Source of the DNA: Heliopora coerulea
Lineage: Eukaryota; Cnidaria; Anthozoa; Scleralcyonacea; Helioporidae
Assembly: GCA_030142905.1 (NCBI GenBank)
Contig: JASJOG010000321.1
Coordinates: forward strand, 124,001 to 188,000
DNA length: 64,000 bases
Direction of reading: 5' to 3'
Shown: positions 20,611 to 36,000 of the stretch, in pieces
Position numbering within the stretch: position 1 is the first letter of the stretch
Layout of the letters: every line of letters starts with the position of its first letter
Program-made: the position numbers and the translations under genes
Notes under the pieces: generated by a model
What the model saw: the letters and a program-made list of their open reading frames with translations, nothing else
Databases searched by the model: none
What the model was told of the DNA's origin: nothing

Positions 20611-21460
20611 ACCAGAGAACACCTTTTGTACATTACCGAACTTTTTTGGAAAGTATTTAACTGTTTTTTCTCGAGGATTTTTAAAGACTAAATTCCCTAG
20701 GCGTTATCAGGGGTAAAGTGATAAAAAACATGAACGACGCAAGATTGAGTTGCAGGAAGAGTTGAGCAAGAGCAACATAAATATTTACCCAGCGAATGAA
20801 CCAAAAACCACATAACAAATTTCTTATTAGGCTGTACGGGAAAGTATATGGTTATGGGATTGTTTTTTTTCTGGGTTTTTTTTTGACAACTTAGTTCCTT
20901 CGTCGATTGGTCTTTACGAAAACCACAGGTGAATAATTTTCTGTGAACAGATTTTATATTATATTCAGTTGGCTCAACAATAAAGGAGATATAATCAAAT
21001 CTACGTTACGATAAAAAATTATTTAGAACTTACTTGATACAAAGTAGCAGTTGCGTTTAAACGTACAATATCTAACACGCTTATAAGGTTAGTTAATAAA
21101 CTCTTTACCTTGAATGACATGACGAATGGGTTTTAAACCTTTCTGGAAGATTCATGTAATGGAAAACTCAACGGTAAAACTGAATTACTAGTGTCAAATA
21201 AAAGAACCTAAGCAATGTTCCAAGCAGACCTGGTACACGGCTAGTACGGAAAGTCAAACTGAATAATAAACACGCAAAGACAACTGATTCAACACCCACG
21301 TTTGAAAATTTCGCTCACTGTCCATACAGAAACGTTAAGCCATCACGTTTTTATTCCTTTCACTAACCTGAGTTCGCTGATTGATGTAGTAATGACAAAA
21401 TGGCTGTACACAATTTCACAAATCTATAATCCTGTGTTCCGCCACACATCACTGGTATGG

Positions 21461-21540
21461 AAGGTGGACAGAAGTGAACGAAGGTGGACAGAAGTGAACG
21501 AAGGTGGACAGAAGTGAACGAAGGTGGACAGAAGTGAACG
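21461..21540 (+). repeat. Minisatellite, 20-bp unit x4
   Basis: Four identical head-to-tail copies of AAGGTGGACAGAAGTGAACG. Confidence 0.95.
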
Positions 21541-22290
21541 AAGTTGTTCGTAGTTTACCAAACCCTATTATATAAAAGTAACAAAGCTGATTAAAGTTCT
21601 AATCAGAATACCCTGAATCCGGATATTATGACTTCAATTTACGTACTCCTGCAAAGAATTCTAGCAACTCGATTCAACCTGATTTTTAACGGCGATACTT
21701 GACTAGTTTGTAGCGTCACCTATAAACAGCAAACAAACCCACAACTGTAAACTATGGCCGTAAAGGCTCAGCCTGAATCGTTCACCAATTCATAGCTTTC
21801 ACAGCTATGCGAGAAACAAAACATTTGCAGAATGTCATTAGAATAACGCATGCAGAGATGCACTTTAGATTTTGTTCATACTTGACATTAGCCAGATATT
21901 TTTGGGGTAACGTATTTCCACTAAAGTATCACCTTAGAAAAACTGCACTCATTTTTTAGTACGAAGTGACCATTTAGGGTTAGTCTAAAGGGTTGAGGGA
22001 GTTACCGCAAATATAGCCACAGACAGAGTCGGTTTAAGTAACCGTGTATGTAACTCCTACCTTTTTAATAACAACCATGCTAGCACGATACTAGACCAGT
22101 TTCGAGCCGGAATTCAAAGTAGTTCAAACAAAGATAAATGCCTATATACAAATAATGTATTGGCCGTGGTTGCGTGACAGCATTCTATTCTTATCGCTTT
22201 TGCAGACGATAATTTCACCACTTTGGTTGTAATTCTGAGGTCATACTGACTGTAGTAAAAACCACGAGATTCAGACATTGAATCGATGTG

Positions 22291-22960
22291 GGTCGATCGC
22301 TGGGATAGAACATTTTCTATCCCAGCGATCGTGGACGATCGCGATCGTTTCTGATCACCGGATCTCTGTGAAGTGTTTCCATATGCTCACTGTCGATCGC
22401 GTTGGATCACTGGCGATCAATAGCAATCGTGAGCGATTATATACATATATTATGGGGATAGAAAATGTTCTATCCCAGCGATCGAGAGCGATCGTGAGCG
22501 ATCGCTAGCATTCACATGGAAACAAAGTTCAGCGACCGAGCGATCGAAATGCATCTCAACGCTTTTTTTTGTTACCGTCGCAACATGTAGCGTCTGTTGT
22601 GAAGAAAAAAAAGTACTCTCTGTCGAACAGACGAAGCTCTTCAAAGAGCGTGTGATAACGTCCTTGCCGTTTTCTATCCTTAAATATTCTCCAAACCCAA
22701 AAGCGATGCTTCCTTCAGTTTTTCTCGACGAGCTGTCTTCCTTTTAAATGTAGGAGCAGCTAATAATTCGCTTGAAGCAAGAATTCATCTTCGTTCTCCA
22801 TCTTTTACAATGAACAACTGAAGCCGTGTGCTAGTGTATTCTCGAATTCACATTGATTTTGATTATGTGTAAGCGGGAGCTCATACGCAATAAACCGAAC
22901 GATCACATGGAAACAAATGCTAGCGATTGACAGCGATCCACAGCGATTATATGGAAACCA
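22291..22960. repeat. GCGATCG-rich degenerate repeat block with hairpins
   Basis: A perfect 17-bp hairpin (22294-22310 with 22315-22331; CGATCGCTGGGATAGAA), repeated variants of GCGATCG and GAGCGATCG, and CACATGGAAACAAA segments near 22517 and 22902. It looks like a non-autonomous element or satellite fragment. No boundaries with target duplications were found. Confidence 0.6.
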
Positions 22961-24990
22961 GCCTATACATAATGAAAGGAGGGTTCGAAACAAAGGCGGC
23001 ATTTTCGAAATAATGGACCCGTTCAGATTCTTGACTTACGAGAAAGAAGACGGTCTCACGGTGGGTTAGTTTAAGTCAAAACATCTGATAAACCAACGGT
23101 TGGTGCTGATTGACTTTCGAATTTAAAACTCGTCCGCTGAAGTACGAGTTCTTGCTAAAATAATAACATCAGACACTTAATGAATTATACAGTATTGCCT
23201 ACCTAAAACTGGGCATTGCAATCGCCAGCCAACCTCTACCCCGTCGATTGCCCTGCGTTCCCTCCACACAATGCGATATCAGCCACTCTCAGGTGATGTA
23301 CACGTTCTCATTCAAGAAGTTTCGAAGAGAGAAGATTGTTGGAAATTAAGTGATACACGATCATGATGGATTAATGCATTATCACGACATGTATTATCAT
23401 CGTCGGTTCAGTTTCTTTTGCCCTCGAGAGGTTGATAACTAACTTATAAACCTCATAAAGATATTCATGAACTTTCTACCGAAATTTCGCCATTTCTGTA
23501 CGTTTGTCGGGCAAGTTAAATACTACTTTCGAAACTTCATCAACGATATAAGTCGGCTATATACCTTGACCTCCGTGTTTAAGCGATATATCAAACTTCA
23601 GGCTTCGCCTTCCGGTTAATATGTTTTAGCGCGCGAGATTGAGTAAGTCACGAAAAGGCTGCGAGCTGATGTTGAAAACACTCGTTCGCTAATTCCAGTT
23701 AGCAACTGATGAACTTTAATAACTTTGCTGTACAGAGGAGACAGATCTAAATGGTCGACGAGCAAAAGGGAGAGCTCAGTGTGTCCTGACCTTTTGCGAG
23801 ACAAAAGAGAACTAACTTTTTGACTGTCTGTGCTAGGAGAGTTATAAGTATTTTACCCATTAGTCTCGGAAATATGTGGGTTAGTAAGAATGACGAAGGA
23901 GTGTAAAAGGAATGTCCGTGGTAAGATAAACTCATTAGTGCGTCAAAAATTTATATGGGCGTTCATAAGGTCGTTTCCTTATCAGATTGTGTCGGCTACG
24001 ACCGATATGCATAAGAACTAAAAATAACAAAATTAAATTAACCCGCAAGGCAAATTCACCGGTCGCTCGACTTTTACAGCAACATCACGCGAACCATGAC
24101 CAGCTGGTGTGCAGTCTTATGGCCATAAGTGGCTGAGAAATTACTTTATTTCGTCCCCTTTCTAATAGGAACCAAAGTGCTACCTCTTTCTAACAAATGA
24201 CGAGATGTTTTGCCAATATAGGCCGGGAATTCATCTGTCATTAGCCAGAGTAGCTAGCAGACCTACCATGACCCCAGAAGAGAAGCTTTATACGTCAGTC
24301 TAATGCTGTTGATTAAGTTCGTCGAACGTTGTACCTCCAAAAACTCGTTCAACTATACTGTACTAGTTGCTACAAGCCATTAGGCGAGCAGCAAAACTAA
24401 ACACTGTGTGTTTGAATACCAGCAAAATTCTCGCTTTAAGGATTTCGATATGTCAGAATGATTTTGAGTTCTTGTAATCGTATGTTCAGCGGCAGGCATC
24501 ACGTCCTCATTGAACTCTAAAAAGACTGGAACGCTACCTCGTAGTACCAGGCTTCATGACTGAATGAAGCCGAAACCTTTACTTTTCATTGACAGTTAAT
24601 TCTGACAAATATGCAGTTCTGCCGACATTTTCCTCCATTTACCATGGATAAAAAAAAACTGTCAAAAAATCCGAAAGTTGGGTGATGTTTTTCACAACAG
24701 GTTGCGTGTTTTATCGCGTAGGGGACTGGGATGACCTGCAAATTGACCTACATGTCAGCCTCCATGATGGCTTCAAAATTCAGTTTGCAGGTATCGTTCC
24801 AGTCTTTTTAGAGTTCAATGCACATCCCTCATTGAATATTAATCGTACACAGGTATCTCGTTTGTACTGTTTTCATGTGAAGATTTCGTTGTGTATTGAA
24901 TATGACTTATTGCTGTGCATCGACTAACATTTAGAGCGCGAATTTCTTGGGTGCCGAATAATAATCGATATTGTATTTCACGGAAAACTT

Positions 24991-25121
24991 TAATCTCGAT
25001 AAAAATATTAACGCCCAGCAAAGGATGCGCAAGAAAGCCATAATATGCACCAAGTCACTTGGTCTATATTATGGCTTTCTTGCGCATCCTATGCTGGGCA
25101 TTATTATCTTTATTGAGATTA
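24991..25121. repeat. Foldback, 56-bp arms
   Basis: Arms 24991-25046 and 25066-25121, near-perfect over GCCCAGCA...GGATGCGCAAGAAAGCCATAATAT, with an internal ACCAAGTCACTTGGT palindrome in the loop. Confidence 0.85.
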
Positions 25122-26977
25122 CGGGTTATCGGCCTGGTGAATCGATTGCTACTTTAATGGAAAACTTAGTTGTGAACGTTGACAATTTTGCGTTGCGTGT
25201 TTAGCAATACTATGTTGTGTATTGCGCGACTTCGTTGTGCAATGAAATTCATTTTAGTGAATCGACATTTTGTGATGTTCATTGACAAATTTGCTCGTAA
25301 ACAAACATTTTTGTTGGATTACCGAGTTTATTCAGTTTACCGAAGGAGTTCACCATAAAAGGATTATATTGACACAACGACTGCACGAAAGTTTACTTAA
25401 TTCCTTCCCTTCCGCGCAGGTCCGGTATTATTTTACTCTGGCTAACGTCAGACAAATTTATACTTGCCAAAACAAAACTCCTGCACAGGAAAATGTTAAA
25501 CAGCTCGCTCGTTTAGAGATATCCAATTCAGTTCCACCGATCAGATCAGAGAGCCAATCAAATCTTATCGACCTTTACAATTATTTGCATACACAAGACA
25601 TCTTAATGCACTAGGACTTTAGATGAGTTCACAATCACATAGTACATGCTGGTCTTATCTTTGCAAGAGATTGTAAATCGATGTAAATTATACGGAAAGG
25701 AAACGAGGAAATTAAATACACGATTTATGGATTGAGTAACATGCTTATTCTGTCGAGGTTAAGAACTGGATTGACCTTCCCTAACCCGCTTCAACCCGTC
25801 TACCTAAGGGAACTATAAAAAAAAATCACAGTGAACAAACTTATGAAAATGGGTGAGCCGGACATTGAGTTAGGCACAACCACCAGGGGAATTTATCTTT
25901 CATGCCTGTCATTAACCTGAATATGGTTCACTTCACCAGGTTCACCTATGATCCAACTTGTTTTTAGAAATGCCAAACTTCCTACGATTTTGTGATATTA
26001 TTGCCAAGGATGCACTTCCTCCTTGATAAATTTATGACCATGGATGGAAATAAAGACAACATTTCGAAATGGGCAAAATAGGAAGGCGGTACTTCCGTTT
26101 TATGACTATTTTTGTTTGTGGACATTCATAGAGGGGAAACAAAGCGCGGTTCACATGAGACGCGCCTTACTTATTACAGTTCTACCCATTTAAACGGGGA
26201 TGGCCTAGGCATTTTGTCTCAGATGAGTCCTTAGGGTCTTGTCAAAGGGTTACTGACGGAAGTCGTCTTATTCTTCCTCGTATGAACAGTTTAATTAAAT
26301 TCACAAGTGGTTGTATACTTTGACGAAAGAGGCACGATCCGGTCACATTTACTGTCTCCAACTTGCAAATAGTTTGTTCCACCAATGAACAACCCCAATT
26401 GTTACTGTACTTGGAATTTTACTTCATTTATTCAATTTAGATTCATTAAATGTAAACTAAGTAATTTAACCTGCTAACTTTTAATAATACCCCCCTTTTA
26501 AGGGTTTCCACCGGAGCGACCCACCACAAACTTTCGATGGGGGATATCTCTCCAGAATGATTCAATGCTGTGTGATGTTTACACTGTTACAGTCCCTTGA
26601 GGTGAGAAATAGATGGCCTGTCAAGTTTTAAATTTATGAATATGGTGCGAGCAAGAGGTCATACTGTTTCTAACTAAAAATCTTGAGGCGAGACTAATCG
26701 AGAGTACGAAGGAGACACTGCACCTCATCCAGAAAATCAAGGCGCAAAGAAAGCCCTCCATCTCTCCGGGCCCCCCACCCCTCGTAACAACGAGCCTGCC
26801 TGGGCATACTACGAGTATGTCCCAACGTAACTCCAGAGATGACTGTAGTTGGAAATAAAGTCATATTCGAGTGGCAATTTTAACTGCGTGAAGTTAATTT
26901 TTTGACCACCGGGATGGAATGGCATATATTAATAATTCAAAGGCGCGGGGGTCCAGTGTAGATAGCTTCGATAAAAC

Positions 26978-27044
26978 AGCGGCGTTCTTGAGGTTATTCA
27001 CTATCACTATCTCTTAGATAGTGTATAACTTCAAGAACGCCGCT
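26978..27044. repeat. 28-bp inverted repeat
   Basis: AGCGGCGTTCTTGAGGTTAT at 26978 pairs with ATAACTTCAAGAACGCCGCT ending at 27044, with a short spacer containing a further GATAGT palindrome. Confidence 0.8.
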
Positions 27045-27099
27045 ATTAATAATTCATCTTATCCGCAATTCGGATGTCGACAGTCTTTTAGCAGAGGTC

Positions 27100-30000
27100 T
27101 CTGTCTGATTATTTGTAAACCCAAGCAGAAAGAAGAGAGACCTTTGCCGGGACCCGTCACTGCGTCGGACGAAACCTTGCATTGTCAGGTACGAGTCAAA
27201 CCATTTTTGGAAACATGTTTTTTGCGATACACCCTCTATCAGGCTACCAAATAACGTTAGCAAGTGACGGATTTGCCGAATTCGCGAGCAAAGAAAGCCG
27301 GATGGCCAAAACATCTGGATAACAAACGCTTCCGGATCACGTCTCAAATTTAATTACGTTGCTAATTCTTACCTCAGGTAACCTTCTTGTTCAGGCCTTT
27401 TAAAATTATTTTCCACTCAAGACAGTCTTGAAGTGATAATTTTAGGTTAAGAATAACACGCCGTCCATCCTGCGCCGTCGTAAACGACAGACAAGCATGA
27501 TTTCTTCATTATTTGAACACAGTCATAACAGCGATATTTTGTTCGGCTGAGGTTACACAGTTGACAATATTTATATAAAGTTAAGTAAATATGAAATGTT
27601 TTCATCTCGGTGTTTCCAAAGCATTACATGCCGTAAAACCAAACTCAAAGTTAAAATTCACAGTCAGAGACAGAGTTTTCAGGGTTAACAACGACATTGT
27701 AGTTGAGTGTGCATTTAGGGCAAACACAGCTTCACAAATTTACGATAGTTGATTAATGAAATTTTGAAACGTGTTTTCATAGGTTTGGCTACAATACTTA
27801 AGGACATTTACCATCATAGTGACTTTTCAAACTTTCGCCGGAAGGAAAATATAACCTAACAGCTGAAAGAAGTTGAAACTGTGCTAACCTAAAACCGAAA
27901 ATGTTAACTAAACTTTTAGACCGTATCAATATTCTAATGGCCATTTTAAATTTCACTCTTGGATATACTTATATTCTACTTTATTTATATGCGTATTTTA
28001 TCGTGCTGCAAATCAGCACTATATCGCTACACAACGAAAGCTTGGACGATTGCACGATTATTAACAGCACATATTGGCCGCGTTGCCCTCATTTGATTTT
28101 AAATAAAGTTTTATTTTTCAAGTTTCTTAGAAATGTGTTTAAAATCTAAAGTTTATCATGCTGCTGAAGGACAAGTTCTTACGTTTAATTTCGAAAGGTA
28201 TCAGAAGCTACTGGCTTCCGGGCTAACTGTTCATATGGAACGGGCAAGAAACTCCTCTTGCCGTATGCATTAATTAAGGGACAAGTTCGCGGAAAAGCGA
28301 GGTTAAAATTTCTCAAATAAAACATATCGATCCTCGGGTTATCCGTGATCAGGAAAAAATCGTGTCAACAATTTATGTTCCATAATGGTGTATAAGTCAG
28401 TTTATTTGGAATAGGAGAAAACTAAAGGAAAAACTAATCATCAAAAATGTTCGCTGCCTGATATAGGGTTTCATATAAACGGACCTAAATTTTCAACTCT
28501 AGATCCCGGATAACTCGGTGGCATATTAACAGAACCTGACATAATACGTTGTTTGACGAGTTTTAACTGTTGGGTTGTACGCCTGTGAGTTTATTACGCG
28601 GGCATTGTTCGGACTGAGTTTTACGAAGCTTTTTCCAAGACAAGACGTAAATTTAAAATCGCAATGAAACTCCAGTTACGGAGCTCCAACCTTATTTAGG
28701 TAGGCGGGCTTAGAGGAGACCTTTATTTTCTCCAACTCGATTAATTGCAGAAATGGTTTACTATAATTTTAATCCCGTTTCCCCAAATCTCCAACGATTA
28801 TGAGTTAAAGAAATTACGACGATAATTCTTTCAAAACTTCATTTCAAAGAAAATCAAGCGCTCCCGCAATTTTAGGGACGTTGACCACCTCAGCAAATTA
28901 TTTAAGTTACGGTACTGAGCTCCTCATCTCAAGGGCTTAACTCGACATGGGCTCACAGTAAGGGATGATAGAATTACGAAGATCATGTTCGTGACCTTCA
29001 CAAGTTGAGTTAGTGTGCTTCATGTTACAGACACACCCCCCGCTCTGACCCATACACACATGCGTTTGTTCAATAAAGAAATTCTCGGTGTATGTCCGCA
29101 TATGCTCAACAACAGTCACGTTTTGAAACGAGAGAGAGCAAACGGCCTCCATCGTTGTCATGACCGTAGGAAAAAATTTCAGGCATGGCAAGATGAGTTA
29201 CCATGACAATTAATCGACAAATATTGGCAATTCTAAGGTCAAATGCACCGGTTTCAAACCGGTCTTTAAACCGGTTTAAATATAACAAAGCGTTCACCCA
29301 ATTTTTTAGTTGGTTCACCAGCGACTGTTCCTTCGTGGTATTATATCAATCCTTTCTCTAAAAGACGTTGAAAGACTTTGAACACTATTAAAGTTGCTGC
29401 AACGTCTTTCTTGGAAGAATCATTCTCAGAATACTTGAAGTAACTTGATTCTTCTTATTTATGATACGCCAATCACATAACTATACCTATGATAGTTCAG
29501 CTGTCTTGGAGGTTTTACACACGCAAAGTTGGGATCTGGCATAAAACATTTAGGCTCAAGAATTCTGATGATTACTGTCAGGACAACTGAAAAATTCGGT
29601 TATACTACAGAAAATATCTCAAAGTTTCCAATTGTTTTTTTTTTTTTCGAACTTGGCAAACATGAACAAAATCTATTAAGTTACGCATGGCTTGAAAGCA
29701 AAGACAGTGGCAGGAACTATGTGGTGTAGTTCGTTTCTAACAGTCAAGCCTTCTTCGCGGCTTCTTATCATTATACATATACTGCAGTAAATTTCTAACT
29801 GTTTTCGGTCAGAGAAGATCTAATACATCGCACGCACAGCTTACTACAGACTGATTACGAGACAAAGTCGTTAGCTGGCCGCCAGTGAGAACGGTTGACC
29901 TTGATATTTTGCTGAACGGAAACTGGATGTAAAAAGGCCTTCCCCCACATTTACTGTGAACACTAGGCCTCAGATGGAACATGTGATCAGTGGTCGTACG

Positions 30001-33000
30001 TGCGCATGGGCATCTAGCTGACAGCAAAGTATAACATAATATGTACAGTAAGAAGTTTGTGTATATCTGTTCGTCGTTCTGCTACAATTGGCACAATGTG
30101 TGAACGATGCTTACATGGAATTTTAGCCGTGTGTAATAATTTGGTGCTACTGTCGTATGAGACCCGGCGACGTATGTACTTATATAGCAACGTATCTTCA
30201 GACCTCAGTGGCACAAGACCAAGAAAACGAACAAGAACCTGTAACAACGTAATCACATCGAGCATAAAATTAAATGCATTTACCCCTGCGTAGTGATTAG
30301 GGAGGAATGCCGCACAGGTAAGGTAAGAAAGTATTCCGAATGATTCAGCAGATAACATGACAATACAGACCTCTGTAAGACCTCTAAGCAACGGGATACA
30401 CTGGCTAAGCATACAATAACGTCATTGGAAACTCTAGCTTGGGTTTCTTCCTAAACCTCATCATCTCAGGAATGCAGCCTTGACGAGTAAATATCTTGTC
30501 GCGCCTTTGAATTCAGCTAGAATTTACGACAATCAAAGCATTCTTACTTGCTAATTTATCGTGATTTGCAAAACATGTCCACCAATTGAGGATTAGCGCG
30601 GGAATTCAAACTGCCATACACTCCAGCTGCAAAGAAACGTTTATTTGTTAAGATACGGCAATTAACAGATGGCTGAGCTAAGGAAACAGGAGGAAACGGA
30701 GGAAACTGCCGGATCATAGCGTGTCGTTAGGGGTTAATCATTAGCATATAAAGATCATAAGTTTCATTCTGACTGGAGTCATCCGAAATTATTCACCGGG
30801 AGATCTCAGAGGTAACGGAATCGTAACAATCACTAACAATGACATAACAATGCATTCCAAACTAAAATGTGCAACACTTTTAAAAAAAGCTACATGAAAA
30901 GAAACTCGAAACTTTCCAGGTGTCATTATTTTTGGCATGGGTTAAATCATCTAAAAAGAGCATCCTTAGTTTGTGCTAAAGTAGCATATGTACTTGGTTT
31001 CACGGGCGTAAAATTTAAAGCACTTTTGGTTGTAGGGGGCTGCAGCTTTCTTAAATCCCCAGCTCCATTGTTCATACAATAAATTCTAATATTCGACTAA
31101 CTCTGGAGTTTAACCACTCATCAGAAATCCTTGCACAGGGGAACTCAGGTCTCCTTAAACAAAAATTCGTTTACCCTACTGCACTTATTAAGAAGATGGC
31201 AAACGCTTAAAAAACGGGCATACGGGTGATAAATAAAGTGACCGGAACACGCAATAAATAACCCACAAAGAGTGGGTTATTTATTGCGTGTCCGAAATTG
31301 CCGTAGGCCGGCACAATTGTTGTAGTACATGTCAGAATAATTCATGATAAAACTCCTCTTCACTGTATAATCCTTATACTGTTCTTTGATAGTTCATACG
31401 GTTTCCAAAACATCAAGATCCTCGGCTTAAAGCCGGTTTACCCTGGGGCACTGTTTCGGCGGGAAAATCATTAGCCAATGGAAAGTTGATATGTAGAACG
31501 TTGACAGGTTGACCATCTAATTGTATGGACCAATCATGAAGCCAAGACGATACATTTTCGCTAGGGCTGTGATCTTATTGGCTGTAGCAGTTGTTGAGGT
31601 TAAAGGCCACAGGAAGTTGAAGCTAAGCAAAGCTTGTAAAAAATTGTACGAAAGCACATTATTATTTTACATTAATCAGGGGACAGACAACGTTCAGTAC
31701 AGACTTGTTGTAGAATAACAGAAAGTCTAATTCACGGAACCTTTGTGTGTAAGGTGAGTACACTTGCAGTTACACTTCATTGTCATTAAAAGGTAAAATA
31801 TAGTTGACATGGTGGCGGTGGGTAAACCACCTCGCTGGGAGAAGAACGTATTCTTGTCCCTTGGGCACCAGAAATTCAGATTTTCCTCAAAATCTCGAAT
31901 AGCAATTAAACAATTACCTGACTTAAAGGGCGAAGCTAAAAACATTCTACCGATGTAACCACCATAACAACCTTACGTTCAATGTATAACCTCGTGCTCA
32001 GCAGATAGTATTTAAAGACGAAAACAAGGGGTGATCACATGTCTAGACACCTGGTCTCAACCACAAGGCTTCGGTCTACTAGGAGGAAGACTCAATCTAC
32101 GATTGCATTATATTGCAGATCGCGATGATCCAACATAAGTTACAATTAACTTAAGGCGCGTCACCGAACACTTCGGATTTCAGAACCCAATCAGACAATT
32201 CAAACACGACAAATATTAATGTCCTAGGGATGTTAAAACTTAAAACACCACAGCTTAAGGAAAGTCATTTTTAGGTGATTGTAAGCACTATCACTGATTG
32301 CAGGAAAACATTTCCTGAGCTTAAAAACACTGGTCTTAATCACAGGCTTGCGCCAAAATTCTAATTTACGTACTTAGAAACAAAACACAACACGATAGAA
32401 ACAACGCTGAACCATTTAGCAACGGCAAGTAAAATCCCAAACCATTAAAGTTTGTATATCCGAAAGCAAGATTGACTTGTATATGTCACCGTTTTCCTAC
32501 AGTTAACCAGATTGCCCCCATCCAAATCACCTCTTAGTTTTCCAGCAAATTAACCTTCCAATTCAGTTATCTCAAGACTAACTTGAAATCGACCTGGGTA
32601 CTTGCCAAATCATCACCGATAAACAATTCAATACTAATAAACATCGTTAAATCCACATGTACTTCGTAGCTGACCACGAGCTAGACCTCCACATCAAGCT
32701 TAAGGCTGCGAAAAAGGCTGGGCCGCAACTTTAAAGCCATTCCTAGTTTCAATTACTTTCACTGAGCTACTTAATCACTGTCACCCGGAGAAGGAGACCA
32801 AACAAAGCATTCACTGGTGAATTTATCCTTAAGATAAACTGTAGACCATCCGAAGCAAAGTGAAATCAAGTAAGTATTGTTTTTAAATCAGCACCCAAAT
32901 TTGAGTATCATATTTGATACTCATTCTGAATTCCGATTTAAGCTAAAATATCACGACAAGAAAGAATGTTGCTAATGAAAGCACAAGGACGTACTACTTT

Positions 33001-36000
33001 GCATCACTAAACATCAATACAGCCTCTCTGTATTATTAATTGGACAGCATCCGTTCAGATAACGGTTAATCTTACGTAGACTTTAAGAATATACACGTTT
33101 CCTTTTCAGGAAATAGACATGATAGCGAGCAGAGACGAACAACTTTCTTTCGGAAGGTGATGATGCAATAACATCATAAACCTTCAACTACCCGCTGATT
33201 TCATATTAACCAATTAGCGTCTTTCTTTTTCTCGAAATCCGATACTATTTTAATATCAATAACAAGATCAAAACAAAGAACAGAAACTGTACCACATCTG
33301 ATCATCGTCGACTGACGTAGGCTCATGCAACAATCTTGATTCTTCAATCCAACTCACATTTTAGAATTCAAATTAGTCAAACAAAGCAGGAAGATACGCA
33401 AATGCTTCCCACGCTATGTCTTTGTGTCTCAAAAATGTCCTTAGAAAACGAAGTTTTGTTGTAGTACCATAACTTTTGACTACTTTGATTATTTGATATG
33501 TCAATGTTTACTTCTTTATTTCAACATTGATAAAATACGTTCTCCATACCAAAATCTCCTCACAGCCGACACCTTGTACGTTTTGTCACAACAAATAGAG
33601 TGGGCGGTGAAGTATCATAGCTTAATAAACATTTATACGTATATCACATGTCCGACACCGGGGACAACACCAAAATCGCATTCTAGATAATTGATGCAAA
33701 ATACAGTCAAAGTTAGGCAGCAAAGAAGAAAAAAGAAATCTCCAACAACAGTAACACGTCATTGAAACGCGGAAAATCAGTGACGTCCTAGATATGAGTC
33801 CGACAGATTGTTCACATTCATGAAAGCACTTGGATAAAACAATGAAAGTGTCTTATCAGGAAAGTCCAAAGTTAATAAAGAAGCTTTTGTCAAAAATAAA
33901 TATATATCCACACTTAACAATCTTACTCAAGAACTTTACACCACACCACAGATTCCCTGACTTCAGTCAGGAATAAAGAGCCTGGGGACATTTACAGGCT
34001 TGTGGAAACAAATCCCCGACTTTTTGCGCGTATTTTGAGAAAGGGTTGCAATACTTCGTTACCCTAAAGTTCAGTGTAACCTGTAAAGCTAAGCAACGTC
34101 TACTTACAACATAGTACTATCAAACGCTCCCACTTTTGGTTAAAAGGTGGGAGCGTCACGAGATTAGACGTGCACTCCACAGCTTGTCGTTTTAAAATTA
34201 AAATAATTTAAGACTGCAATCGTGTGCTAGGTTGTCCTGCCAAACCACTCCAGTTTCTTAATTAAAGCCACTGTACAAGTGTGATAGTTTCTATTTAAAC
34301 AACCTTACGTAACCTACTGTATACATGTTTATTGCACTAAAATATGACTATCAAACAGTTGTGTACAATTCACAAGGAAGTAAATTACACTTGAAACGGA
34401 AATTAAAAGCTAATTCATGCAGCATCTTTCCAACAAAAACTAACAAGTACACTCACATTTTAGGAATATTTGCAACTCTTCATGAGACATGATTTCACAC
34501 CATTATGAGGGGAAGGTCTAAACAGTCCAGAACATATGAACTTTGTTCCCCAGCATTGGACTATAAATCGTGCCACTTACAAGAATTGTTTTTAAAAAAA
34601 ATTAGGATCACCTGACACCTCTAAATTGATGATTACCGTAGAACGGGTGGTCAGGAAGAAAACCTATTGCAGTAGTATGTATTCTCTTAGTTGAAAAGCA
34701 CTGGTGATATACTAGATGGAAGTCATTCATCGAATAACTTCACGTCAAAGGCGTGACATACCTTTAATTGTCAATAATATACCAAACAGTAACGCGTGTT
34801 CTTTACGATGCCGTAAGTAACACGATTTTGTGCGATTTTACTACTTTCGTAAAGACGTGTAAAATATTTACAGCGCATAATCGTTACTGCACAGCTAATT
34901 TCAAAGGAATTAAATGTGGAAACGTGGACACAGCAAGGACACTGTAAAGCTATTTTTGACCTTAAATATGGGTGTCCGACTGCTATTAGCACCGGAGTGT
35001 CTGTATTAGTGCTGGGTTAGCTAAATTCAGGCTTTTGCATTAGTAAACAGTATGGAATTACCACGAACTACATCAAAAATACTGCAAATATTTCTCTGAA
35101 TAATCTAGGGACAGACATCAACTACATTGTCAGGTTCTGCCATCTCTTGTTTGTACATGGGCTAGCATAACCGAACCAATTACTTTTTAATGAGAGTTCG
35201 AAATAATCAGCCTGAAAATTTTCTCCTTTAAATAATCCTGTTCTTTCTAAATTAGTTAGTTCGTAATTTCGGTAGGTAAGCTCAATAGGTGACAATATAT
35301 CCTGAAACATTTTAACTGATTAGGGATCATGACAACCAGGCGTTTACTTTGTTCACCAGAACTTGGCTGATTAAGTTTCCTTGCCTTATAAACACCCAAG
35401 TTGCTTATCACCTTGATGAGGATATTATCACGACATTGAGTTATTTTCATCACCAGAGGTTATCAGCGAGTCGTTGGAATATGAAATTGAGATTCAAGTA
35501 AGCATCAGTTGTTTAGAAACTTCAAGCCCTTTTTGGCAAATGTCCCCTGATCGTCAAAACAGTGCATCGAAAACCAAACCTCCCATGATAGCCTTGACTT
35601 TCCACCACCCACGGCCAAGCGCAATTTTTCCCACAACTTGTACGACCAAAAGTTTTTTTTGCAAGTTGCACGAAGAATTCCAGGGTGTGACACCGCTTAG
35701 CAATTCATATTCAATACGGTAAGTTACACGAAAAATGGAACTAATTTCTGCCTAAACTGCAACGGCAAAAAATTTGGATAAGTATCAAGAAAGTTTAGTA
35801 AAATCCTTTCGTGCAACTTGTATGTTTTTATCTACGATCCAGGTAAGTGAGAAATTGCATCATACGAAAGGATCTTCACGAAACGCTCAAAAAATGCGTT
35901 CCTCCGCTTTTTTGCACTTCAACTGATTTAAGAAAATGAACCAAAACAAAACCGAGTCAGATTTTTTTCACGGGAGCTTGTTGGGTTATTCCAATGATCG

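Noticed and set aside
21461..21540. CRISPR-like array
   Set aside because: Units are directly adjacent without spacers: a eukaryotic minisatellite.
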